64,000 nucleotides of DNA from Microbispora rosea. Its GTDB lineage: Bacteria > Actinomycetota > Actinomycetes > Streptosporangiales > Streptosporangiaceae. Within the stretch, counting starts at the first letter, position 1. The number at the start of each line of letters is the position of its first letter. The position numbers and the translations under genes were made by a program. The stretch is from the NCBI RefSeq assembly GCF_900156315.1, contig NZ_FTNI01000019.1, forward strand, positions 1 to 64,000, read 5' to 3'. Positions 27,629 through 36,089 of this stretch are shown in pieces. Under the pieces are notes generated by a model. It saw nothing but the letters and a program-made list of their open reading frames with translations. It was not told the DNA's origin and made no database searches.

Positions 27629-27727
27629 GTGTCGGGGATCAACCGCGCGCCGTGCCCGGGAACGACCGACCTGCCGAAGGTGTTGGGCCAAGGCGCTCGG
27701 CAACAGGCACGTCATGACGGGTAATCT

Positions 27728-28480
27728 TCAGCGGTCCGATGTCCCGATAGGGACCTTGAGGTCCTCTTCCGCGGCGAGCACGACACCGCCGAACGCGAGT
27801 TGAGCTGCGGCCACGGAAGCGCCCCGGTCGTTGCCAGGCCAAAAGTGGGTGAGCATCAGTCGGCGGGCGCCCGCCCGGCTGGCCCAATGACCTGCCTCGG
27901 CGGAAGTCAGCAGATTGCGTGCGGGGCGGCTGGTCTCGCCGTCCCGGTCGGTGGCCTCGACGATGAACAGATCGGCGCCGCGGCCGAGTTCGGCCAACAG
28001 GGGAGTGGGGCCGGTGTCCCCGGAGTAGGCCAGGGCAATTCCGCCCGCCTCTAAGCGGATTCCTGCATTGAGTACGTAGTGCGGGAGCGACAGTCCTGTC
28101 AGGTCGAAGGGACCCGACCGGTAGCTTCCGGGCAGCGGATACACGTCGAAGACCGCGTGCAGGTCGACGTCGGGTTCCAGGCCGCCGATACGGTCGAGCA
28201 CGCCGGGCGGGCAGTACAACGGCAACTTCGGTGCACCGGTGTCACCGTAGAACCGCATCCGAAACAGCCCATGCAGGTCGATGCAGTGGTCAGGGTGCTC
28301 GTGGGTGATGACGACGGCGTCTATTGCACCGTCTGGCCAGTGTGCGAGTAGCCGAGGCAGCGTGGCGTAACCGAGGTCGAGCACCAAGCGGTAACCGTCC
28401 CAGTCCACCGCGAAACCGCTACAGGCACGACCCGGTTCGGGGAAGGCGCCACAACTGCCGAGCACGCTGACTTGTCGCAT
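27728..28480 (-). CDS. MBL-fold metallohydrolase (RNase Z-like)
   Basis: A 250-residue beta-lactamase-fold hydrolase. It shows the metal motif THEHPDH, LSLPHYVLNAG, YSGDTGPTPLLAELG and a final LTHFWPGND, in the order seen in actinobacterial relatives of RNase Z and cyclic phosphodiesterases. ATG 28480 fits the family start MRQVSVLGSCGAFP; an in-frame TTG lies 6 nt earlier. It is the last intact gene before the tRNA-fragment island, and its start lies only about 55 bp from the first att-like copy. Confidence 0.88.
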   Translation of the reverse strand: MRQVSVLGSCGAFPEPGRACSGFAVDWDGYRLVLDLGYATLPRLLAHWPDGAIDAVVITHEHPDHCIDLHGLFRMRFYGDTGAPKLPLYCPPGVLDRIGGLEPDVDLHAVFDVYPLPGSYRSGPFDLTGLSLPHYVLNAGIRLEAGGIALAYSGDTGPTPLLAELGRGADLFIVEATDRDGETSRPARNLLTSAEAGHWASRAGARRLMLTHFWPGNDRGASVAAAQLAFGGVVLAAEEDLKVPIGTSDR

Positions 28481-28534
28481 CTGCAAAGAATGTCAGACCG
28501 TGCCAGCCGTCTCCCTGGCCTGAGCTTGCATACG

Positions 28535-28578
28535 TGGAGCGGGTGACGGGAATCGGTCCCGCGCTGTCAGCTTGGGAA
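28535..28578 (-). repeat. att-like copy 1 of the tRNA-Gly 3' half
   Basis: 44 bases match the 3' half of the tRNA-Gly at 45,922 (anticodon loop to CCA) with two mismatches. Traces of the CTCCCTGGCCTGAG terminator arm precede it. The flank to the right contains GACCGTGAG and CTGATCACC words shared with other copies and ends in the heptamer pair TGGCACG (28681-28687) and CGGCACG (28692-28698), 11 bp apart. This is the left edge of the island. Confidence 0.85.
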
Positions 28579-28754
28579 TCGGTTAGGGAACTTCCCCTTG
28601 TGATCAGGCACGAGGACGTAGCTCAGCGGTGACCGTGTGACCGTGAGTTCCTGTGAAACACCGCTGATCACCGTTCGTTCTGGCACGTATCCGGCACGTG
28701 GTCCAGCATCATAATTCGGTGGCATCCGGAGGCCGAGTGCTAGACGATCCGGTA

Positions 28755-29360
28755 ATGACTACCTCGGATGCGAATGAATCCGCTCCCGCGCGGTGGACGA
28801 AGTCGACGGTGTACCTCGACATGTGGGTCGACCCGGACGACGACCCCCGCGAGACCGATGTCGGGGCGATCGACGAACGCGGCGTACTTCTCGACTATCT
28901 GCGCCACTACCGTCTGACCCTGGAAATGAAATGCGCGGGCCTGGATGCCGAGCAGCTTGCCCGACGATCCGTACCACCGTCCACGATGTCTCTGCTGGGG
29001 TTGGTGCGGCACCTGACCGAGGGGGAAAGACACCTTCGCCGGGTCATGGCCGGCGAAGACGCGCCGAAGCTGTACTGCACCGACGATGACCGTGACGGCG
29101 ACTGGAACGGCGCGATCGCCGACCCCGCAGTCGTGGAGGACGCCTGGCGGCGGTGGCGGGCCGAGGTAGAGCTCACCGACCAGTTCGTGGCCGGAGTCGC
29201 CGACCTCGGCACCTGGAACGCAGGCGTCTCCGACCTCGGCCCCGACGGGGCTAACCTGCAGCTTCGCGACATCCTGGTCGCGCAGATCGCGGAGTACGCG
29301 CGGCACTGCGGCCACGCCGACCTCCTTCGCGAGCGCATCGACGGCCGTGTCGGCCAGTAA
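28755..29360 (+). CDS. DinB-family protein (DUF664-like)
   Basis: A 201-residue putative metal-binding four-helix protein of the DinB superfamily. It has the histidines expected for the metal triad in LVRHLTEGERHLRR and in IAEYARHCGHADLLRERIDG. Actinobacterial members are related to mycothiol-dependent enzymes, but function here is unknown. ATG 28755 is used; no good ribosome binding site is seen. It is the only gene between att-like copy 1 and a degraded module near 29,500, as if it were a single-gene cassette. Confidence 0.85.
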   Translation: MTTSDANESAPARWTKSTVYLDMWVDPDDDPRETDVGAIDERGVLLDYLRHYRLTLEMKCAGLDAEQLARRSVPPSTMSLLGLVRHLTEGERHLRRVMAGEDAPKLYCTDDDRDGDWNGAIADPAVVEDAWRRWRAEVELTDQFVAGVADLGTWNAGVSDLGPDGANLQLRDILVAQIAEYARHCGHADLLRERIDGRVGQ

Positions 29361-29419
29361 GCGCCGCCGGACAGAACCATGGCCGAAGGCTAGTTGCCCA
29401 TGACGAGCGAAGGACCGCG

Positions 29420-29590
29420 GAAACGGTCGAGGCCCAGGTAGGGGCTGGCTTTCTGACCGCGGCCTTCGTTCAGTGCGGCTACCTATCTTGCTGTCCGAGC
29501 TGGGAACGTGCAGGTCAGAGTTGGCCGAGTCACCGTGAGTCCCCGATAGTTCCCGCTGATCGCCACTCGTTCTGGCACGGATCCGGCACG
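29420..29590 (-). repeat. degraded att module without core (1b)
   Basis: This stretch fills the gap between the DinB and SUKH genes. It keeps a decayed terminator (GAGGCCCAGGT...GCGGCCTTCG) and the right-flank words ATCTTG, GAGCTGGGAA, GTGCAGGTCA and CACCGTGAGTCCCCGATAG. It ends in the heptamer pair TGGCACG (29573-29579) and CGGCACG (29584-29590). The tRNA-derived core itself is gone. Close copies of this flank follow att-like copies 3, 5 and 6. Confidence 0.6.
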
Positions 29591-29705
29591 GGAACGATGC
29601 TTCTGTGCTGTGGCATTGTCGGTCGACGCTGGCAGTATGCGGCCTTATGGACGTGGACAACTTCTGGCTCTTCCTCCAGCGGTCCCCGCACGCGGAGTGC
29701 CGATC

Positions 29706-30326
29706 ATGACAGAGGACGAGGTCTTCGAAGCGATACGGTCAGACCCTGGGCCTGATGTGCGACGGGTGGCCTCGTCCGAGGCGGTCGCTGAGGCTGAAGA
29801 GGCCATCGGTTACCCGCTTCCATCGCTGCTGCGGCGGTTGTATCTGGAGGTGGGAAACGGAGGTTTCGGTCCACACGGTGGCATCATCGGTGTACGGGGC
29901 TACGACTTCTGGAAGAGCGACATCTTCGAGGACATCACTGAATCTGCTCTGGCGTTTCGGGCCGAGCCCGGCGGACGATTCACGGGGATGATCCAGTTGC
30001 TGGACTGGGGGTGTGCAATCGCGTCCCTGCTGGATTGTCGCGATCCCGAGGGTGTGATGTGGGGGTGGGACCCCAATCTGTGCTGCTTGGATCATGCGCT
30101 CTTCCCTCAGGACATCACCTTTGCGTCGTGGCTCGCGGAGTCGATTGGCCGCGATTTCGCTGAACCGTTCTATGACGGTTACTGCAAGGTCTCCCTGCAA
30201 GATGAGACAGAGGTCGCGGTGAGCACCATCGGAGAAGAGGAGGGACCATGCATGCGGTCGCCGCTCGTGTGGGTGAAGGGCAGGAAAGTCGGCGCTTGGA
30301 AGCACCGTCACATGTCCGATGACTGA
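29706..30326 (+). CDS. SMI1/KNR4 (SUKH-1) family protein, possible immunity protein
   Basis: A 206-residue protein with the SUKH core in its first half (AEEAIGYPLPSLLRRLYLEVGNGGFGPHGGIIGV). SUKH proteins commonly act as immunity proteins to secreted or contact-dependent toxins. No cognate toxin is present here, so an orphan immunity gene is inferred. ATG 29706 is chosen because the conserved region follows about 30 residues later; upstream in-frame starts fall in att-module DNA. Its G+C content is visibly lower than that of the metabolic genes, and it lies alone between two att-like copies. Confidence 0.85.
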   Translation: MTEDEVFEAIRSDPGPDVRRVASSEAVAEAEEAIGYPLPSLLRRLYLEVGNGGFGPHGGIIGVRGYDFWKSDIFEDITESALAFRAEPGGRFTGMIQLLDWGCAIASLLDCRDPEGVMWGWDPNLCCLDHALFPQDITFASWLAESIGRDFAEPFYDGYCKVSLQDETEVAVSTIGEEEGPCMRSPLVWVKGRKVGAWKHRHMSDD

Positions 30327-30449
30327 CGAGTTGCTTCGTGAGGGAGCACGGGGCCCAGTTCAGGAGGAGCGCTTCCACCACGATCTGGGCTGAGGCGATC
30401 AAAAAGCACAGGTCCCGGGTTTCGCATCCGAATCGAACTGTCACACCAA

Positions 30450-30477
30450 GAGCGGGTGACGGGAATCGAACCCGCGC
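30450..30477 (-). repeat. att-like copy 2 (short) of the tRNA-Gly 3' end
   Basis: 28 bases (GAGCGGGTGACGGGAATCGAACCCGCGC) are identical to the T-arm and acceptor 3' strand of the tRNA-Gly at 45,922. The rest of the core is missing, and no terminator or heptamer pair is recognisable around it, so this copy is truncated. It sits between the SUKH gene and the HAD gene. Confidence 0.75.
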
Positions 30478-30543
30478 GGGTGGCCACATGACCTGGGTCG
30501 ATGGCCAGAGGGCGGCGCCTTCGCACTCTTCGCTAACCGGGGT

Positions 30544-31194
30544 TCATCCTCCGGATGCGAACGCCAGGATGTCGTCCACCGCGTCGCGCAGCCTGCCGAA
30601 GTGACGGTGCGCTCCGTCCACGGCAACAGGCGTGTTGACGTTCCACACGGTCATTCCGGCCCTCAACCCGGCCCGCACGCCGGAAGGAGCGTCCTCGATG
30701 ACAAGGCAGTGCTCCGGTGCGACACCGAATAGCCCGGCGGCCAGCAGGTAGGGGTCGGGTGATGGTTTGCCCTGCTCGACCGCGGCCGCGTCCACGATCA
30801 CCTCCGGTATCGGTAGCCGGGTACGGAGGAACCGCCCGCGGACCCTATGGGCGTAGTTCGAGGTCACCAGTGCCCATGATCCAGTCGGTAGTCCGTGCAG
30901 AAGCCTGGATGCCCCGTCGAAGGCCGTGTAGGCGCCGGTACGCACGTCCTCGTCCTCCAACGCGTGCAGTGCCATCAGGCAGCTGTGAGGATCCAGGTCT
31001 GGTGCGACAGCGGCGAAGGTCTCCACCGGCCGGGTCCGAAGCGCCACATGGTAGACCTCCTCGGGGTCCAGAGCATGTTGCACCGCCCACATTTTCCAGA
31101 CGCGACGCTGGTTGTCCAAAGCATCGATCAACGTGCCATCGACGTCGAAGAAGACGCATCTCGTGGGTCGCTGAGGCGGAGAGGCAGCGGACAC
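30544..31194 (-). CDS. HAD-superfamily hydrolase (sugar/glycerol phosphatase-like)
   Basis: A 216-residue HAD-IA phosphatase. Motif I FFDVDGTLID gives the nucleophile Asp, motif II is VTSN, motif III is the lysine of EQGKPSPDPYLLAA and motif IV is VIEDAPSG. A helical cap domain lies between motifs I and II. Closest in style to sugar-phosphatases of the YfbT/GPP group. The GTG start at 31194 is used. It is an intact gene inside the island; the first bases downstream adjoin att-like copy 2. Confidence 0.88.
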   Translation of the reverse strand: MSAASPPQRPTRCVFFDVDGTLIDALDNQRRVWKMWAVQHALDPEEVYHVALRTRPVETFAAVAPDLDPHSCLMALHALEDEDVRTGAYTAFDGASRLLHGLPTGSWALVTSNYAHRVRGRFLRTRLPIPEVIVDAAAVEQGKPSPDPYLLAAGLFGVAPEHCLVIEDAPSGVRAGLRAGMTVWNVNTPVAVDGAHRHFGRLRDAVDDILAFASGG

Positions 31195-31229
31195 CTGCTG
31201 ATCATCGCAGTTGCTCAGTGACTCCTGAA

Positions 31230-31420
31230 AGAAGCCAACCTCCGAGTGGTCACGATAGCGGCGCGCAGCCCGCGACCTGCTGCGCGGCGCCGGGCGCCAG
31301 ATCTCCGGCTGTAGCTGTGCGACGTAGGCACCATCTGATACGACACCTGGGCCGCCTGGTGCTCGCCCAGCAGCCGGTCGAAGATGCGCTTGGTGGTGTG
31401 ACGATCAAGCTCCTTCATGC
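31230..31420 (-). pseudogene. fragment of an IS21-family IstA transposase
   Basis: On the minus strand, LDRHTTKRIFDRLLGEHQ then VSYQMV, followed after a frameshift by AYVAQLQPEIW, matches the N-terminal region of actinobacterial IstA proteins (KRI.DRL..EH...VSY..V..YVA..RPEI). Only about 60 codons survive, in two frames, with no terminal repeats. It is an IS relic. Confidence 0.55.
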
Positions 31421-31514
31421 CGTCGGCGCCCTGGTTCTGCGGCTCCACAGCTCACGCCGGGCGAAGTTTCGACGAAGGCGAAACGAGTGGCGGCCGAACC
31501 GTCACGAACGAATC

Positions 31515-32312
31515 ATGTCCGCCATGTGGGCTTCACTCCGCTACTGGGGGACTGCGCTGCTGGGACTGGCTGCCCTCCCCGCCATCGTCATCGTCACGCA
31601 GGCTACCGATGATCTCACTCCCGCACGCGTACCCGTCTGGGAGGTCCTCCGGGCGGGCGTGATGCTGCTGGCGGGGGCGTGGGCAGGCGGCCGGGCCCAA
31701 AGCCGCGGCATCGGGCGGATCCTCCTGCTCGGCGGGGTTCTGGGCGTCGTCCAGCTGATATGCGAGCTTCCGGGCATTGTCATCGTGTCTGACGGAACAG
31801 CCGCGAGCTGGGAGGAGTGGCTGCACTACTGGATCTGGGTGCCGCAGGTCATGGCGCCGCTGCTGCTCGCGACCGCGTTCTTCCCTGATGGGCGTCCGGC
31901 GCTGCCGATCGCCGTGACGTTCTCGATTCTCGCCATCGTGATGACCTCGTTCACGGTCGCGACCTACAACTGGCCGCGTAGCGATGGAGGCGCCGGCTAC
32001 AACCCGGTGTTCATGTTCTTGCGGCTCCCTCCATACCCGTCGATCGTAATCACCCTGGTCATCGTCCTGGTGGCCGCCGCCTATGTGCTCGCCTCCCTGG
32101 TCATCCGATGGAAAGCGGGCGAGGCGGCCGTACGGCGGCCCCTGCTCTATCCTCTCGCCGCGCTGCTCTTCGGCATCGTGTACGCGCTGTTGCACCCCGT
32201 GCTGCCCGCAGCGGCCGGTGACATCTGGGAGGTGTTGCCCCCGGTCTACTGCGCCGCCCTGGCCCTCGCCGTACGCCCTCTGCCCGGCATCCGTCGTCTG
32301 AGGTCGCCGTAG
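31515..32312 (+). CDS. hypothetical integral membrane protein
   Basis: A 265-residue protein with about seven or eight hydrophobic segments and few soluble loops. Its layout (FFPDGRPALP between TMs, LVIRWKAGEAAVRRPLLYPLAALL near the end) resembles the membrane-sensor part of actinobacterial histidine kinases, but no kinase domain follows, so it may be a truncated sensor. ATG 31515 is selected; longer frames upstream run into relic DNA. It is bracketed by IS fragments. Function is unknown. Confidence 0.55.
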   Translation: MSAMWASLRYWGTALLGLAALPAIVIVTQATDDLTPARVPVWEVLRAGVMLLAGAWAGGRAQSRGIGRILLLGGVLGVVQLICELPGIVIVSDGTAASWEEWLHYWIWVPQVMAPLLLATAFFPDGRPALPIAVTFSILAIVMTSFTVATYNWPRSDGGAGYNPVFMFLRLPPYPSIVITLVIVLVAAAYVLASLVIRWKAGEAAVRRPLLYPLAALLFGIVYALLHPVLPAAAGDIWEVLPPVYCAALALAVRPLPGIRRLRSP

Positions 32313-32379
32313 GAAAGGGCCGGCGACGGCTTCGAAGGCCGGGCGACGGCTTCGGCCGAAGCGAAACCTCCAGACGACC

Positions 32380-32625
32380 GCGGCCTTCGGCGATCCGGGC
32401 CATGGTCAGGTGCTGGACCACGATCGCTTCCAGTGCCCACCGCAGCCCGCGGCGCGAGAGCTTCGCTCGTGGCTCGGCGGCACGGGTGGTGTCCTGGCGC
32501 CACACGTGCCCGCAGCCGCCGCATCGGTAACGGCGGATCGTGACCAGCAGCATCGTGGGACGCCACCCGAACGGCTCGCGAGCAAGGCGCCTGGTCACGG
32601 TGTCCCGCGGCGATCGTGAAGAGCC
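32380..32625 (-). pseudogene. fragment of an ISL3-family transposase
   Basis: The minus strand encodes RDTVTRRLAREPFGWRPTML, then RRYRCGGCGHVWRQDTTRAA and AKLSRRGLRWALEAIVVQHL. This is the zinc-ribbon N-terminal region of ISL3 transposases, with its two CxxC-like cysteines in place. Reading continues into unrelated sequence after MARIAEG, so the catalytic domain is missing. No inverted repeats were found. Confidence 0.75.
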
Positions 32626-32729
32626 GGGCAGGTGATCACCCCGGGTAAACAAACGTCGCCCGGATTATCGAGCCTCGGGCGCAACCGCGGTACTTTGGGG
32701 CTGATGATCGTCCGGTGGCGTTTGGCCTG

Positions 32730-33098
32730 TCAGGCGCGGTCGTGGAGAGTGATCTGGTAGCCGTCGGGGTCGGCGAAGGTGAATGTCCGACCGAAGGGGC
32801 CGTCGATCGGTGCGGAGACGATGGTGTGACCGTCGGCGACGAGAGCATCGTGAATGGCCTGGACGTCTGTGGCGTGGAGCCAGATCGCGGCACCGATGCC
32901 GGGCTGAGCAGCGGATGCGAGATCGGTGCCGGGAACGATGTCGCGGAGTGCGAACGCGATCGGCTTCGTCTCGAAGACGACGGCGTGCGGAGGTCCGGCC
33001 TGCGAGCGGACGAGGCCGAGGTACTGCTCGTAGAACGCCTGCGAAGCGTCGAGGTCGCGCGCTTGGAGCGAGATGAAGTCGGGGCCGGTGGCGGGCAT
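32730..33098 (-). CDS. VOC-family (glyoxalase-like) protein
   Basis: A 122-residue vicinal-oxygen-chelate protein with paired beta-alpha-beta-beta-beta modules: FISLQARDLDASQAFYEQYLGL at the start and FGRTFTFADPDGYQITLHD at the end. ATG 33098 follows AAGGAG by 7 nt. It is divergent from a MarR regulator, with two identical-type palindromes in the 63-bp spacer. It is thus almost certainly controlled by that MarR protein. Substrate unknown; such pairs often deal with electrophile or drug stress. Confidence 0.88.
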   Translation of the reverse strand: MPATGPDFISLQARDLDASQAFYEQYLGLVRSQAGPPHAVVFETKPIAFALRDIVPGTDLASAAQPGIGAAIWLHATDVQAIHDALVADGHTIVSAPIDGPFGRTFTFADPDGYQITLHDRA

Positions 33099-33118
33099 GA
33101 TGATGCTCCTTCTCTTCG

Positions 33119-33162
33119 TGTCAGTTTCCTGACACGGCCTAATCTATGTCAGGATACTGACA
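33119..33162. promoter_or_regulatory. two MarR-type operators TGTCAGnnnnCTGACA
   Basis: Two perfect 6-bp inverted repeats with 4-bp centres: TGTCAGtttcCTGACA (33119-33134) and TGTCAGgataCTGACA (33147-33162). They are 28 bp apart centre to centre. The second ends on the A of the marR start codon and covers its AGGA ribosome binding site, so bound repressor would block marR itself. The first lies toward the VOC promoter. Confidence 0.75.
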
Positions 33163-33620
33163 TGAGTCAAAACGGTGGCGGCATCGACCTGGACAAATCA
33201 CTGGGCTACTTGCTGAAAGAGGCTTCGAGCGCGCTCCGCGCAGCCATGGAGGAGGTGCTGCGGCCGCTCGGGATGAGCGTGACGCACTACTCCTGCCTCG
33301 AGCTGCTGGCTCAACGACCGGGCTTGTCGAACTCCGAGCTCGCACGGGGCGCGTTCGTGACACGGCAGACGATGAACGTGCTGCTCCAGGCCCTGGAACG
33401 AGACGGCTACGTGACCAGGCCTGCGGAGGCACCCGTCGGGAAGGTTCTTCCCACGCGGCTCACGCCTCGCGGCCGACGGAGCCTCGAGAAGGCGACCATA
33501 GCGGTCCGGTCCGTCGAGGTCAGAATGCTGGCCGGCATGACCGAGACCGAGCAGTCAGACGCGTTCCGGATCCTGCAGAGCATGATCCGTTCCCTGCGCG
33601 ATGGCAACGACGGTGCATAG
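33162..33620 (+). CDS. MarR-family transcriptional regulator
   Basis: A 152-residue winged-helix regulator. A dimerisation helix (LGYLLKEASSALRAAMEEVL) is followed by the recognition region LSNSELARGAFVTRQTMNVLLQALERDGYV, the wing (PTRLTPRGRR) and a C-terminal dimer helix. ATG 33162 is preceded by AGGA at a 7-nt spacing. It lies divergent from the VOC gene, and two TGTCAG palindromes fill the spacer, one overlapping its own start. Autorepression and control of the VOC gene follow directly from that layout. Confidence 0.92.
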   Translation: MSQNGGGIDLDKSLGYLLKEASSALRAAMEEVLRPLGMSVTHYSCLELLAQRPGLSNSELARGAFVTRQTMNVLLQALERDGYVTRPAEAPVGKVLPTRLTPRGRRSLEKATIAVRSVEVRMLAGMTETEQSDAFRILQSMIRSLRDGNDGA

Positions 33621-33811
33621 CTCGTTCCCCGGCGCACGTCTCGTCGCGCCCGGATAGGAGTGCAGCCGAGCATGAAATCCCTGCAGGCGACCTCGAAAAC
33701 CGTCTTCTGCGATGAGCCACATTGGTAGGGGGTTCCAGTCGGAGGGCCCGAGCTGCCGACGGCCGGGACCGGCCCCCAGGCTTGGCTCACATCGGCGGGC
33801 ACCATGGCAGT

Positions 33812-34303
33812 GTGTCGGACTTGGTGTGGGATGAGGTGAGGAGTTTCTTCGATCTTGACTTGATGGGAACGCTGCCGGATGTGTGGGTTGCGAATGCCTC
33901 GGTTGAGGACTGGCAGGCGGTCCTCGATCTGATCGAAGCTCGTGGCTGGTCGCGCGAGTATCTCGAGGGCGACGTCGTCAAGCCGCTCCCTCGCGCTACG
34001 CAGGTGCTATCTCGGCCTGTGGATGCCGAGTGCCCAAGTCTTCGTGTTTGGCCCGCCCCAGATGTACTTGCGATCTTCCGGTTCCTGTCAGATGACGTGA
34101 TCGACTTTGACGTCGATCTGCGAGAGCTGCAAGGACAGGGACGGCTGGACATCTTCTGTGAGTTCATCACGGTGATTGGGCGAAGACTAGGCAAGCCGGT
34201 GATGATGTCGCCGGAAGGGGACTGGGATCTGGGTAATCCGGTATTGGGGTTCGATGTCGAGGCTGATCACGTGGTGCTGTTGGCTCAGCCTTGGGGCGAC
34301 TGA
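33812..34303 (+). CDS. hypothetical protein (small acidic, immunity-like)
   Basis: A 163-residue acidic protein without known motifs. GTG 33812 is chosen because the sequence becomes protein-like there (VSDLVWDEVRSFFDLDLMG); earlier in-frame starts read through low-quality sequence. It contains FDVDLRELQGQGRLDIFCEF and ends FDVEADHVVLLAQPW. Size, acidity and lone position just before att-like copy 3 resemble the SUKH and DUF6461 genes of the island, but function is not assigned. The 190 bases before it hold nothing recognisable. Confidence 0.55.
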   Translation: MSDLVWDEVRSFFDLDLMGTLPDVWVANASVEDWQAVLDLIEARGWSREYLEGDVVKPLPRATQVLSRPVDAECPSLRVWPAPDVLAIFRFLSDDVIDFDVDLRELQGQGRLDIFCEFITVIGRRLGKPVMMSPEGDWDLGNPVLGFDVEADHVVLLAQPWGD

Positions 34304-34332
34304 CACCGGTTCCGAGCGAAGGCTTAGGGAGA

Positions 34333-34376
34333 TGGAGCGGGTGACGGGAATCGAACCCGCGCTGTCAGCTTGGAAA
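34333..34376 (-). repeat. att-like copy 3 of the tRNA-Gly 3' half
   Basis: 44 bases match the tRNA-Gly 3' half with one mismatch, near the anticodon end. The right flank (ATAGGCTACTGATCTTG, then GAGCTGGAAAAC and TGCAGGTCA) is nearly the same as at copy 6. It ends in the heptamer pair TGGCACG at 34481-34487 and 34492-34498. The terminator is missing on the left. Confidence 0.85.
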
Positions 34377-34609
34377 TAGGCTACTGATCTTGCTCTCTTG
34401 AGCTGGAAAACGAGGATGCAGGTCAGTGCTGGTCGAGTGGCCGTGGGTTCCCATGAGTGACCGCGGTTCCCCACCTGTTCTGGCACGAATCTGGCACGCG
34501 ATCACGGACATGACCTTCTCCTTATATGCCCCTGCCCCCGATCGACGATTGGTCAGGAGGGACCAATTCCTCGGCAGGTTGCGTCGGTGGGCTCTGCCAT
34601 GATCGCTGC

Positions 34610-35200
34610 ATGATCACGCACTCCGGCGACTACGCCTGGTTCGCCGACTCCGGCCTCGCGGAGGCTTACAGCTTCATCTTCGTCCGAGGGCTCACACCCG
34701 AGCAACTCGTAGCCCGGATGGGGGGCCGAGCAGAAGACTTCTCCTGGATGACGCTCTATGAGTCGATCGACGCCGGCGCTCGCTACGACTACAAGACTGA
34801 GCTCGTCGCGGTGACAGCCGTCGGTGACTGGGCGTTCGTCGCGCAGTACAACAGCTGGCTCGCCGCCGACGACGAATTCATCGTGCCGCTGTCGGCGGGC
34901 ACCCGCCTCGTCTCCCTCTACCACCTTGACATTAAGGGCCTGGAGGAGTTCCGCTGGGTAGAAGATAGGGAGATCCGGTGCGCTTTCTGGGCCCAGGACG
35001 GCTTCTCCGAGATTCCCGACGAACTCGTGGAGACCATAGAGCAGCTCGATCGCGAATGCGCGGAGCACAAGTGGGATCTCTACCGGGGGCCAGGACTCGT
35101 CCTGATCGAGCGTCTCACTGGGATCAAGCTCACCCCCCAGATCCTGGAGCAGTCCGCGTACCTATCCGGAGTCATCTCCAAGCCGCCGACCACCGCATGA
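34610..35200 (+). CDS. DUF6461-like protein
   Basis: A 196-residue cytoplasmic protein opening with DYAWFADSGLAEAYSFIFVRGLTPEQLVARMG, the typical start of actinobacterial DUF6461 proteins. A central beta-rich part (VTAVGDWAFVAQYNSWLAADDE) and an acidic helix-rich end follow. The family has no proven function; members often sit near toxin or immunity genes. ATG 34610 matches the family start. It is the only gene between att-like copies 3 and 4. Confidence 0.7.
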   Translation: MITHSGDYAWFADSGLAEAYSFIFVRGLTPEQLVARMGGRAEDFSWMTLYESIDAGARYDYKTELVAVTAVGDWAFVAQYNSWLAADDEFIVPLSAGTRLVSLYHLDIKGLEEFRWVEDREIRCAFWAQDGFSEIPDELVETIEQLDRECAEHKWDLYRGPGLVLIERLTGIKLTPQILEQSAYLSGVISKPPTTA

Positions 35201-35413
35201 GCGTTCCTATAAGGACGGTACGGTCTTCTGTGCTTTTGCCGTCCATGGCTCGTCCGGATGCCGCTCGCGGGATGCGGTCGGCGGTAGTGGTGTGATCACT
35301 TGGTGCAGCGATACGCCAGGGTACGAGACGCGTCGCATGTCGCGAACAAGCAAGAGTCAGATAGATCAGGCACGTAACGGGCACGGAAGATCGAGATGGT
35401 CCCGAAAACAATC

Positions 35414-35450
35414 AAGGCCCGGGTGGGAATGTGTCCCTGGCCTGGGCCTT
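35414..35450. terminator. conserved terminator hairpin of att module 4
   Basis: AAGGCCCGGGT (35414-35424) pairs with GCCTGGGCCTT (35440-35450), with G-T pairs at two positions. The same hairpin stands 6-7 bp before the att core at 42,223 and before the intact tRNA (near 45,880-45,917). It would stop transcription from either side and insulate the tRNA or the cassette genes. Confidence 0.6.
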
Positions 35451-35456
35451 CGTGAG

Positions 35457-35500
35457 TGGAGCGGGTGACGGGAATCGAACCCGCGCTGTCAGCTTGGGAA
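35457..35500 (-). repeat. att-like copy 4 with complete flanking module
   Basis: A perfect 44-base copy of the tRNA-Gly 3' half. The module is complete: heptamers AGGCACG (35368-35374) and GGGCACG (35379-35385), the terminator, the core, a spacer (AATTGCATGGAT, GAGTGACCGTGGTTG), then TGGCCCG at 35588-35594 and 35599-35605. The right spacer is shared with copy 7. Heptamer pairs about 90 bp either side of the core look like the arms of an integrase attachment site. Confidence 0.88.
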
Positions 35501-35605
35501 TTGCATGGATCGTGGCCGTTAGGGGCACCACCTGGGCTTGGGGTCGGTCACGAGTGACCGTGGTTGCCCCCTCGTTACTCTCCTTGATGGCCCGCTAATG
35601 GCCCG

Positions 35606-36089
35606 GTGAACTGCCTGTGGGCTGGGCTGCGGTGAACTGCCGGCCGTCTGCTACTCCTCGACGATCCAACCTCGGTCGAGGCTGCGGAGCAGATCTCGGA
35701 CTAGCCCTGATGCGCATGGTGTCGGCTGCTTGCTCTACCCGCTGCATGATTGCGGGGATGATTTCGACTCGATGTCCGTCCTGATCTGTGTACGCTTCGA
35801 AATCCGGTTCGGGCTGGAAGCACCCCCACCTATGCCTCATAGGCGCCCCTCTCGGGTTCGTGCACATGGGTCGGTGTGCGGAACTCACACTGCGGGACCG
35901 CAGGAGCCGTCATGGCTCTGACAACCACTGACGGCTGAGCACAGAGCAGGCGGCTGCTGACGACGCAGACCCCGGATGACCCGTCGATTTGCCTGATAAG
36001 GCGGGGCGGACGTTGCACCATGCGAACCGCAACATCCTGGGGGCTGGTGATCCACTGTCTGGGCATCGGGCTGGATCGCGGGCCCAGGC
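35606..36089. other. relic DNA without a clear gene
   Basis: No confident gene lies between att module 4 and the MerR gene. The minus strand from 35840 to 35700 reads MRHRWGCFQPEPDFEAYTDQ and on through VEIIPAIMQRVEQAADTM. This looks protein-like but has no recognised family, no ribosome binding site and a low-quality C-terminal tail. It may be a small gene or a remnant. Confidence 0.3.

Noticed and set aside
30421..30540. A second tRNA gene near 30,450
   Set aside because: Only the T-arm and acceptor strand are present; no anticodon arm or 5' acceptor strand pairs with it. It is a truncated att-like copy.
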